A stretch of DNA of 12,752 nt from an uncultured Oscillospiraceae bacterium (GCA_910584805.1 CAJUCB010000061.1:1-12752); one strand, 5' to 3'; shown: positions 1-4,497, counted from the stretch's first letter. The notes: generated by a model not told the origin, from the letters alone. Numbers and translations: made by a program.

Positions 1-1
1 G

Positions 2-307
2 GTCCAGGCTGCCGACGCCATCTCCGCCGCCCGACCCGGCGCCCGGCGGGAGAATTTGGAGAACTATATCAAGCGTTTGGAAAAATTGGAGGGGGTTACC
101 GCCTCCTTCCGGGGCGTGGAGAAGTCCTACGCCATCCAGGCCGGCCGTGAGGTGCGCATCATCGTGAAGCCCGAGGTGGTCAGCGAGGATGAAATGACCC
201 TCCTGGCCCGGGACATCGCCAAGCAGATCGAGGACGAGCTGGAATACCCCGGCCAGATCAAGGTGCATCTCCTCCGGGAGGTCAAAGTGGTGGAGTACGC
301 CAAGTAA
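2..307 (+). CDS. rny: Ribonuclease Y, C-terminal part (5'-truncated by window edge)
   Basis: The reading frame is open from the window's first bases and gives the last 101 residues of RNase Y, a membrane-anchored endoribonuclease that starts mRNA decay in Firmicutes. Visible are VQAADAISAARPGARRE, then NYIKRLEKLEGV, GVEKSYAIQAGREVRIIV and the ending REVKVVEYAK, all typical of the region after the HD domain. The KH and HD domains and the N-terminal transmembrane helix lie upstream of the window. A TTG at 56 could be read as a start, but it is an internal Leu codon because family-typical sequence continues upstream of it. The gene ends in TAA and is followed 15 bases later by a strong terminator, so it is the last gene of its transcript. 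Confidence 0.95.
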   Translation, partial: VQAADAISAARPGARRENLENYIKRLEKLEGVTASFRGVEKSYAIQAGREVRIIVKPEVVSEDEMTLLARDIAKQIEDELEYPGQIKVHLLREVKVVEYAK

Positions 308-322
308 CCAAATAACACAGAC

Positions 323-357
323 AAAGCGGTATCCAGAGGGTTCTGGATACCGCTTTT
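323..357. terminator. Bidirectional intrinsic terminator after rny
   Basis: There is a perfect 14-bp stem (323-336 with 343-356) with loop AGGGTT. A short T-run follows on the plus strand, and a looser T-rich tail (TTTGTCTGTG) follows on the minus strand. It ends rny and could also end the minus-strand toxin message coming from 663. Confidence 0.85.
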
Positions 358-396
358 ATGATACAGGGGCTGTGGTCGACTGTGTGCAGGTTTTCC

Positions 397-424
397 TTGA
401 CAAATGGGGCCAACGCGGTATAAT
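397..424 (+). promoter_or_regulatory. Sigma-A promoter of the antisense RNA
   Basis: A perfect -35 TTGACA (397-402), 16-bp spacer and perfect -10 TATAAT (419-424) predict a start near 431. No gene with a ribosome binding site follows on this strand before the terminator at 484-513, so the product should be a short RNA. Confidence 0.85.
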
Positions 425-430
425 AGACGC

Positions 431-525
431 AGAAGGGCACTGCCGGTTGCGGTACAGCCCTACATGGGTTTAAGGTTTACTCGGAAACCGTCACCGTGCA
501 GGGTGGCGGTTTCTGCCTTTTATCT
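431..525 (+). ncRNA. Candidate type I antitoxin RNA, antisense to the small ORF at 491-574
   Basis: This is a transcript of about 95 nt defined by a consensus promoter (397-424) and an intrinsic terminator (484-513 plus T-rich tail). It is fully complementary to the 3' third of the minus-strand ORF (roughly its last 12 codons) and to about 60 nt of that message's 3' region, including the strand of the 5'-3' long-distance pairing element at 449-459. This is the usual layout of cis-encoded antitoxins that overlap the 3' end of a toxin message, as in txpA/ratA and bsrG/SR4. The ends are estimated from promoter and hairpin positions. No translated ORF with a Shine-Dalgarno is seen inside. Expression and function are inferred. 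Confidence 0.65.
484..521 (+). terminator. Intrinsic terminator of the antisense RNA
   Basis: A 12-bp stem (484-495 with 502-513, one T-G wobble) has a 6-nt loop. It is followed by TGCC and a TTTT run at 518-521. The wobble pairs on the plus strand, and on the minus strand no T-run follows, so the terminator is oriented for the plus transcript. It lies over the 3' end of the minus-strand ORF. Confidence 0.75.
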
Positions 526-574
526 TAATCGTCACAGTATATCCGAAGATATGTAACGTAAGCGTTATTGGCAT
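491..574 (-). CDS. 27-residue peptide, candidate type I toxin
   Basis: An ATG (574-572) lies 6 nt downstream of a near-perfect Shine-Dalgarno (AAAGGAGGTG, 590-581) and opens a 27-codon frame ending in TGA. The peptide begins MPITLTLHIFGYTVTIKIK and ends GRNRHPAR. Its first part alternates Thr/His/Lys with bulky aliphatic and aromatic residues, like an amphipathic strand or short membrane-active segment, and its tail is strongly basic. It is too small for standard gene callers. Upstream on the same strand is a promoter with TATAAT (675-670); opposite its 3' end an antisense RNA is predicted. Size, strong translation signals, sequestered Shine-Dalgarno and antisense RNA together suggest a type I toxin. 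I cannot assign it to a named family, and a regulatory peptide or leader peptide is the alternative. The existence of the ORF is well supported; toxicity is inference. Confidence 0.65.
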   Translation of the reverse strand: MPITLTLHIFGYTVTIKIKGRNRHPAR

Positions 575-582
575 GTGCCTCA

Positions 583-596
583 CCTCCTTTCGGAGG
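583..596 (-). promoter_or_regulatory. GNRA-capped hairpin sequestering the toxin Shine-Dalgarno
   Basis: On the minus-strand message, CCTCC-GAAA-GGAGG forms a 5-bp stem with a GAAA tetraloop, and the 3' arm is the core of the Shine-Dalgarno for the ATG at 574. The folded message would hide its ribosome binding site. Confidence 0.6.
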
Positions 597-654
597 ATTG
601 GCTGTACCGCCCACCGTTTATGGCAGCGCCTCTTCTGCCCAAACCCCTACGAAT

Positions 655-699
655 GGGCTTGGCTGTTTCATTATACAACAGCCAAGCCCGTTGTGGCAA
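655..699 (-). promoter_or_regulatory. Promoter of the small toxin-like ORF, embedded in a 13-bp inverted repeat
   Basis: On the minus strand, -35 TTGCCA (699-694, 5 of 6 match), an 18-bp spacer and perfect -10 TATAAT (675-670) predict a start near 663 and a leader of about 89 nt. A perfect 13-bp inverted repeat (655-667 with 677-689, arm GGGCTTGGCTGTT) brackets the -10. It may be an operator, or a hairpin of readthrough transcripts. Confidence 0.6.
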
Positions 700-735
700 G
701 AGATTTTGACAAGTTTTCATCCCGCCGGGTTAAGC

Positions 736-764
736 AAAAAACCTCGCCAATGGCGAGGCTTTTT
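736..764. terminator. Bidirectional intrinsic terminator
   Basis: A 7-bp GC-rich stem CCTCGCC/GGCGAGG (742-748 with 752-758) has an AAT loop. It is flanked by A6 (736-741) and CTTTTT (759-764), so T-runs follow on both strands. It would end the minus-strand gene at 819-1547 and shield the toxin-antitoxin unit from it. Confidence 0.8.
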
Positions 765-776
765 ATTTGGCTCACA

Positions 777-818
777 GCCCCAGGCTGGGGCAAGCCACCG
801 GTTCAACCGGTGTTTTTC
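777..818 (+). terminator. Second hairpin pair and plus-oriented terminator
   Basis: A 7-bp inverted repeat GCCCCAG/CTGGGGC (777-783 with 785-791) is followed by CACCGG-TTCAA-CCGGTG (796-812) and TTTTT (813-817). The second hairpin fits a plus-strand intrinsic terminator and protects the convergent gene from readthrough. Confidence 0.55.
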
Positions 819-1547
819 TCACTTCGTGCGCAGGGGTGGGATGGTGACTCGTTCGCTCTCCCAGAGCCTTTGGAGTACCTTTGGGTTCATGGCATACATC
901 CAACGCACCTGCTGGGTGAGGATTTGTTTCACTATAGGCTCTGATTCCAACATTTCACGGAAATCATACCACGTCATCAGGCAGTAGCGTATATCCTTCT
1001 TTTTCTTGATGTATAGCGAGATTGCCAGGTGGGTCGCCATGGACACCGCCCCCTGTTCCAGGGCCCCTGTGGGAACAATCAGCGACAGCGTTTCAATCTG
1101 CTTAAATAGGCCCTTTTGCCTGTGGTAATCATAGTGATCCGAATGGTGAGATGGATGCCAATGCTCCCACATAGTCAGATCAGGACGGGATACCTCTGGA
1201 AATGAACAGGCAACAAACGCAGCACCTCTCCTGATGTCCTCTCGCTTCTGGGTCAGGGAAAGAAACTCCTCCCAAGACAAGTCGGGTTCCTTCTTCTGAT
1301 AGTGGGCATACAAGCCCTTCATCACCCAAAAGGCCAACTCCCAGTGCAGCTCTATACGCTCCCCCACAGAAAACGGATTGATACAACTATCCTTTAACAC
1401 CGCTACCCAAGCCTCGTCCTCCCATCTTGTCTGCCAGAATCTATATCGTGGCAGGCAATCAGAGAACTCAAGGTGCAGGTGCCCAACCTGAAGCCTCCGC
1501 TCTAGCAAGAGACAGGTTTCATGGGAGATTTTGTGTTCCGAAAACAC
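819..1547 (-). CDS. Hypothetical protein, Trp- and His-rich, about 242 residues
   Basis: I do not recognise this protein. The frame ends with TGA at 821-819. The chosen start is GTG at 1547, preceded by AAGGTG at 9 nt. The open frame continues upstream to an ATG at 1658, with another ATG at 1613. That extension translates a GC-rich, Gly/Pro/Arg-rich hairpin region and ATG 1658 has no Shine-Dalgarno, so it is probably leader, but the start is uncertain. The sequence is soluble-looking, with many aromatic residues (ELHWELAFWVMKGLYAHYQ) and a His cluster (HWHPSHHSDHYDYHRQ) that could bind metal or simply reflect composition. Its GC content is visibly lower than that of the ATPase genes, suggesting acquisition. 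It is an isolated gene with its own downstream terminator at 758-736. Confidence 0.55.
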   Translation of the reverse strand: MFSEHKISHETCLLLERRLQVGHLHLEFSDCLPRYRFWQTRWEDEAWVAVLKDSCINPFSVGERIELHWELAFWVMKGLYAHYQKKEPDLSWEEFLSLTQKREDIRRGAAFVACSFPEVSRPDLTMWEHWHPSHHSDHYDYHRQKGLFKQIETLSLIVPTGALEQGAVSMATHLAISLYIKKKKDIRYCLMTWYDFREMLESEPIVKQILTQQVRWMYAMNPKVLQRLWESERVTIPPLRTK

Positions 1548-1669
1548 GGTTGCGTACACCTTCTTTCTGTTCAGTTGTGTGTATGCCCCTCCGCCGAGGG
1601 GCGGGGGGAACATCGCCCCGCCCCGTCCTCGACTTCGGAGAAAGCAAGAAAACACCATGCAGGCATAAA

Positions 1670-1698
1670 AACTTATGTCCTACACAGTGCCTTGTCAA
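1670..1698 (-). promoter_or_regulatory. Possible promoter of the hypothetical gene
   Basis: On the minus strand there is a perfect -35 TTGACA (1698-1693) with a 17-bp spacer to a weak -10 TAAGTT (1675-1670). It would give a leader of about 115 nt to the GTG at 1547. The leader holds CCCCTC-GGCG-GAGGGG, a 6-bp tetraloop hairpin. Confidence 0.4.
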
Positions 1699-1777
1699 CA
1701 CATACACACAACCGGACCACAAAGCCACCACGAAAACCCGTAGAACACGACAATAAACAATCACTGAAAGATGTGGC

Positions 1778-1807
1778 TTGCGGAAACACAGAAAGGTGTG
1801 TTATAAT
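1778..1807 (+). promoter_or_regulatory. Extended -10 promoter of a structured RNA
   Basis: A -35-like TTGCGG (1778-1783), an 18-bp spacer and perfect TATAAT (1802-1807) preceded by TG one base away (extended -10, TGTTATAAT) predict a start near 1814. Confidence 0.7.
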
Positions 1808-1974
1808 GTATTTTGAAGGTGCGGGATAGAATCCCGTTGTGTAGGCGGTCTCGACGCCTGCGCAGGCTATGGGGAGCTCCTAACCTCCCCATAGCTGCCG
1901 TATAGGTTTATCTTGACTTTCCTAAGATAAACGGAATACAACGATCCAAACATGGATCAACATTTCCTGCCCTT

Positions 1975-2003
1975 ATTTTAACAGGATTCCAGAAAATTGT
2001 CAA
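1975..2003 (-). promoter_or_regulatory. Antisense promoter inside the structured RNA region
   Basis: On the minus strand, -35 TTGACA (2003-1998), a 17-bp spacer and -10 TAAAAT (1980-1975) form a very good sigma-A match. It would transcribe the complement of the structured RNA toward the gene at 819-1547. The region is AT-rich, so chance is possible. Confidence 0.45.
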
Positions 2004-2017
2004 TTGTTTTTACCTGT

Positions 2018-2046
2018 ACGGCCGTCCAAAGAAGGACGGCCGTTTT
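2018..2046 (+). terminator. Intrinsic terminator of the structured RNA
   Basis: A perfect 10-bp stem ACGGCCGTCC/GGACGGCCGT (2018-2027 with 2034-2043) has loop AAAGAA and runs into TTTT at 2043-2046. No T-run follows on the minus strand. Confidence 0.8.
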
Positions 2047-2118
2047 CGATTTATTGCTCCACCAACCCCGCCGCCTGCTCCAAATGCCGCCCATCCGTGC
2101 CGCAGCAGCCGCCGAAGA

Positions 2119-2143
2119 TTTGTAGGGGGGCCAGCGCCCCCAG
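2119..2143. repeat. Dispersed GC-rich repeat element, copy 1
   Basis: TTTGTAGGGGGGCC is followed by AGCGCCCCC, forming a GGGGG/CCCCC hairpin. It matches the copy at 2833 in its leading TTTGTAGGGG and central GCGCC. The rest of 2047-2170 shows no gene or other recognisable element. Confidence 0.4.
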
Positions 2144-2170
2144 GGCGACGGAAGGAGACCGGGTCGGAGG

Positions 2171-2410
2171 TCAGCAGGTCCGTGGCGGCCCCTTTTTCTG
2201 TTTGGGTGGCGTCTGGTCGTCGGTGCGGTCCAACAGATAATCTACGCTGGTTCGGTAGAATTGGGCAAGCTGGATGAGGACTTCGCTGGGGATATCCAGT
2301 ACGCCGCGTTCATATCTTGAATACGTGGCTTGGCTGATATGCAGCAGGTGGGCAAGCTGCTGTTGGCTCAGGTCAGCATCCTCCCGCAAGTCTCTGATGT
2401 GCCGATACAT
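2171..2410 (-). CDS. XRE-family helix-turn-helix transcriptional regulator
   Basis: This 79-residue Cro/CI-type DNA-binding protein is little more than a single HTH_3 domain. RDLREDADLSQQQLAHLLHI is helices 1-2, SQATYSRYERGVLDIPSEVL is the recognition helix and the one after it, and LAQFYRTSVDYLLDRTDD is the standard end of the domain. A short polar tail follows. The ATG at 2410 is preferred because GAGGTG lies 6 nt upstream; a GTG at 2419 in the same frame has no good ribosome binding site. It is divergent from the small gene at 2503, and the intergenic gap carries a perfect 17-bp inverted repeat, so it probably represses that gene and perhaps itself. No sensor, protease or toxin domain is attached. 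Confidence 0.9.
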   Translation of the reverse strand: MYRHIRDLREDADLSQQQLAHLLHISQATYSRYERGVLDIPSEVLIQLAQFYRTSVDYLLDRTDDQTPPKQKKGPPRTC

Positions 2411-2437
2411 ATCACTCACCTCAGAGTTAGTGTAAAA

Positions 2438-2479
2438 TATGCGATTATTGCATATTGACTTTTATGCAATAATCGCATA
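2438..2479. promoter_or_regulatory. Paired operator sites for the XRE regulator
   Basis: A perfect 17-bp inverted repeat occupies 2438-2454 and 2463-2479, separated by 8 bp. Each arm is itself a dyad, TATGC-n7-GCATA, the form expected of one repressor dimer site. The right arm fills the spacer and first bases of the -10 of the plus promoter, so binding should block transcription of the 56-residue gene. Confidence 0.75.
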
Positions 2480-2483
2480 AAAT
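2455..2483 (+). promoter_or_regulatory. Promoter of the 56-residue gene
   Basis: -35 TTGACT (2455-2460), a 17-bp spacer and -10 TAAAAT (2478-2483) overlap the right operator arm. An ATG at 2482 lies inside the -10 and cannot be the start codon. Confidence 0.75.
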
Positions 2484-2502
2484 GTGCAGTGAGGTGATGG
2501 AT

Positions 2503-2673
2503 ATGGCGGACTATAAACAGATGTATATCAAGATGGCGCAGGCGGCGGAAAAGGCAATTCGGGTTCTGATTGCCGCCCAGCAGGATTGTGAAAATTTATA
2601 CCTATCAGAGGACAACCCAGAACCTGTCCTCTTGCTTCCAAGGGAAGATAGAAAAAGCACGGATGGAGAATAA
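2503..2673 (+). CDS. Small hypothetical protein (56 residues) controlled by the XRE regulator
   Basis: ATG 2503 is chosen because GAGGTG (2491-2496) lies 6 nt upstream; in-frame ATGs at 2482 and 2497 are in the -10 or overlap the ribosome binding site. The protein starts MADYKQMYIKMAQAAEKAI and is helical and amphipathic for about 40 residues, followed by a Pro/Glu-rich and then charged tail. It resembles short acidic helical proteins seen beside XRE regulators in Clostridia genomes and prophages, which have no known function; this is recollection, not a search result. No catalytic or membrane motif is visible. The stop codon sits in the loop of the following hairpin. Confidence 0.75.
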   Translation: MADYKQMYIKMAQAAEKAIRVLIAAQQDCENLYLSEDNPEPVLLLPREDRKSTDGE

Positions 2674-2690
2674 ATCCCATCCGTGCTTTC
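2652..2690. terminator. Shared convergent terminator
   Basis: A perfect 13-bp stem AAAGCACGGATGG/CCATCCGTGCTTT spans 2654-2666 and 2677-2689. On the minus strand it is followed by TTTTTC, a good terminator for the glucanase gene. On the plus strand the T-run is only three bases, a weaker terminator for the small gene whose stop codon lies in the loop. Confidence 0.7.
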
Positions 2691-2832
2691 TCAATGTGTC
2701 GAGAAAAGGGAAACCTGTGGGCCGGTGAGGACGGCGTCCAATGTGAGATGACTCCATGCCAGGTGGGGTTTACAGGGAAACGCCCAACTACGTCCATTGT
2801 GGACCCACGGGCGGTGAGAACAGCGGCGCGTC

Positions 2833-2862
2833 TTTGTAGGGGCCGGCGCCTTTCGCCGGTCC
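2833..2862. repeat. Dispersed GC-rich repeat element, copy 2
   Basis: TTTGTAGGGGCCGGCGCC is followed by TTT and CGCCGGTCC, giving a GGCCGGCG/CGCCGGTC hairpin. It shares its head with copy 1 at 2119. The rest of the 2690-2928 gap shows nothing recognisable. Confidence 0.4.
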
Positions 2863-2928
2863 GCATTCTCTCGCTTGCCTTTCTTTCAAAGGAAACTGTT
2901 GTTTGGCAGATTGCTCATTTGCAGCGCA

Positions 2929-4497
2929 CTAAGCGTCAAAGCGGGAGAACACAAACTGTCCCGATTCCGTCAAGTCCCCCAGCCCCCACAGGGCGTTGGG
3001 GCTGGTGCCCGGGCGCAGGGCGGCGGAGGTCTCGTCCTTGTCACACAGGGACCAGTTGCACCAGCTGATCCCCCGCTGGTCCAGGAAATCCAGCCACTGG
3101 GCGGACTCGTTCAAGAACACCCCGCCGTTGCCGTCGGCCCGGCTGGTGCCCCACTCGGAGACGAACACCGCTAGGCCCTGGGCCCGTACCGCGTCGATGC
3201 GCTCACGCAATGCCTGCCCGTGGGTGCCGGCGTAGAAATGGAGGGTATACATCAGGTTCTCCCCCGCCACCGGGTCTGCCGCCGCCTGGTGGATATCCTG
3301 GCTCCAGGTGGGGCTGCCGATGAGGATGACCCCCTTGGGGGACTGGGCCCGGATGGCGTTGACCACCTGCTGGGCATAGGGCTTCACGTTGCCGCTCCAA
3401 CTGATGCCCCCGTTGGGCTCGTTGCATATCTCATAGAGGACAGCGGGGCAGTCCTTGTAGCGCTGGGCCAGCTCCGTGAAGAACGCCACCGCCTCCTGGG
3501 TGTGGGCGCTGGGGTCCCCGTCGGAGAGGATGTGCCAGTCCAGAATCACGTACATGTCCTGGGCGATGGCGGCGTCCGCGGCGGCGATGAGCTGTTGCTT
3601 CACCTGGGCGGGCTGGGAGAGATAGCCCCCCTCCCCGGTGTACATGGCCACCCGGAATACATTGGCCCCATAGCGGGCGGTGTTTTGGATGCTCTGGGCG
3701 CTGGTGAACTGGCCGAACCAGTGCAGGCCGTGGGAGCTCATCCCCCGCAGGGCCACAGGCTGCCCCGCCTGGTTGCAGAGCTGGGCCCCCTTCACCTGCA
3801 GCCAGCCGTTCTCCGACACGCCCCCCCGGATGGCAGGCCCCGGCTCCGGAGGCTGGGGGGCTGGGGGCGTGGGCTCCTCCGGCTGCCCTGGCCCCTCGCC
3901 CTGGTTGGACAGGGCTTGCGCCCGCTGGATGAGGATGCAGGCCTCCGCCCGGCTCAGGCCGCTGGTGGGACGGAAGGCGCCGTTGGCGTCCCCCTGGACC
4001 ACACCGCAGGCGTAGGCGGCCAACACCGCCTCATAGTAACGGCCGTTGAGCTGGGAAAAGTCGCTGATTTTGGCGCTCTCGGTGTTGTAGTCCCCCCGGA
4101 CTTCCGGGAGCAGGGCTTTCATCAGGACTTTTACCGCCAGCTGCCGGGGGATGGGCTGGTCAAAGGTCTCCCCGGTGGGGGGGAGCTCATCCCAGTCGTA
4201 CCACCCCCCTTGGAGGGCGCTTTGGAGATACCCCGCCGCCCAATGGCCCCCCTGGCCCTGGCCGGGGGCGGCACCGGCGGTGCGGGCGGTGATGGTGACA
4301 AACTCCGCGGCGGAGATGGTCTGGTTGGGCCGGAAGCTGCCGTCGGCGTAGCCGGTGAGGAGCTGCTTTCCCGCCATCTCTGTGACGGCGCTTTCATACC
4401 AGCTCCCCGCCTCCACATCGGTGAAGGCGGCGCCGGCGCTGGCACAGCCCAGGAGCAGGCAGAGGCAGAGGGATAGAACGGCTTTGTATGCTCTCAT
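2929..4497 (-). CDS. SLH-domain GH5 family beta-glucanase (cellulase-like), exported
   Basis: This 522-residue exported glycoside hydrolase starts at an ATG 8 nt after AAGGAGG. Residues 1-24 are a signal peptide; LLGC at 15-18 fits a lipobox, so it may be a lipoprotein, although cleavage after ASAGAA is also plausible. S-layer homology repeats follow: a clear one at about 24-73 (FTDV...GYADGSFRPNQTISAAEF), a degenerate one at about 82-131 and a clear one at about 143-192 (GDANGAFRPTSGLSRAE). They should bind cell-wall polymer. A Pro/Glu linker (about 200-222) leads to a GH5 domain (about 226-520). GH5 landmarks are RGMSSHG (251), LDWHI (320), acid/base Glu360 in EICNEPNG, HFY (420) and nucleophile Glu448 in VSEWGT. 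It should cut beta-1,4-glucan or a related polymer at the cell surface; exact substrate cannot be read. It is monocistronic, with a terminator at 2690-2652. Confidence 0.9.
   Translation of the reverse strand: MRAYKAVLSLCLCLLLGCASAGAAFTDVEAGSWYESAVTEMAGKQLLTGYADGSFRPNQTISAAEFVTITARTAGAAPGQGQGGHWAAGYLQSALQGGWYDWDELPPTGETFDQPIPRQLAVKVLMKALLPEVRGDYNTESAKISDFSQLNGRYYEAVLAAYACGVVQGDANGAFRPTSGLSRAEACILIQRAQALSNQGEGPGQPEEPTPPAPQPPEPGPAIRGGVSENGWLQVKGAQLCNQAGQPVALRGMSSHGLHWFGQFTSAQSIQNTARYGANVFRVAMYTGEGGYLSQPAQVKQQLIAAADAAIAQDMYVILDWHILSDGDPSAHTQEAVAFFTELAQRYKDCPAVLYEICNEPNGGISWSGNVKPYAQQVVNAIRAQSPKGVILIGSPTWSQDIHQAAADPVAGENLMYTLHFYAGTHGQALRERIDAVRAQGLAVFVSEWGTSRADGNGGVFLNESAQWLDFLDQRGISWCNWSLCDKDETSAALRPGTSPNALWGLGDLTESGQFVFSRFDA

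Larger units (their letters stand above)
449..610. repeat. 11-bp inverted repeat linking 5' and 3' parts of the toxin message
   Basis: GCGGTACAGCC at 449-459 is the exact reverse complement of GGCTGTACCGC at 600-610. In the minus-strand message the 600-610 element lies in the 5' leader just ahead of the Shine-Dalgarno hairpin, and the 449-459 element lies 3' of the stop codon. The two arms therefore enclose the whole ORF and could pair as a 5'-3' lock. Confidence 0.6.
1814..2046 (+). ncRNA. Structured non-coding RNA candidate, about 230 nt
   Basis: The candidate is bounded by an extended -10 promoter and a strong terminator, with no ORF carrying a ribosome binding site. Hairpins read from the sequence are: P1 GCGGGAT/ATCCCGT (1821-1827, 1831-1837); a closing helix CGTTGTGT/ATACAACG (1835-1842, 1936-1943) that competes with P1 for 1835-1837; P2 AGGCG/CGCCT (1843-1847, 1855-1859); P3, 14 bp with one bulge (1862-1876 with 1885-1898); P4, 10 bp (1906-1915, 1923-1932); and P5 GATCCA/TGGATC (1943-1948, 1953-1958). 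P2-P4 radiate from a multi-branch junction closed by the long-range helix. In three places the plus strand gives a G-U wobble where the minus strand would give an A-C mismatch, so plus is the likely sense. I could not match it to tmRNA, SRP RNA, RNase P RNA or a known riboswitch. 6S RNA is not excluded, though the fold looks different. Confidence 0.55.

Noticed and set aside
707..712. TTGTCA on the minus strand as -35 of the toxin promoter
   Set aside because: It lies about 31 bp from the TATAAT; TTGCCA at 699-694 has the correct 18-bp spacing.
568..987. 139-codon plus-strand frame starting over the toxin leader
   Set aside because: It crosses a terminator and the 3' end of the minus-strand gene, lacks a Shine-Dalgarno and has shadow-like composition.
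1548..1658. N-terminal extension of the orphan protein up to ATG 1658
   Set aside because: The added 37 residues are Gly/Pro/Arg-rich translation of a hairpin-forming GC stretch, and the ATG has no ribosome binding site; kept as an open alternative.
1952..1981. Tiny plus-strand ORF (9 residues) within the structured RNA
   Set aside because: No Shine-Dalgarno, and the ATG lies in a hairpin; not supportable as a gene.
1814..2046. Identification of the structured RNA as 6S, tmRNA, SRP RNA or a riboswitch
   Set aside because: No family-specific conserved motif could be recognised by eye, and the branching does not resemble the long single rod of 6S RNA.
3220..4476. 418-codon plus-strand open frame opposite the glucanase gene
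   Set aside because: Shadow frame caused by GC-rich third positions; Gly/Pro/Val/Leu-rich with no domain, and the minus strand has an unmistakable signal peptide, SLH and GH5 protein.
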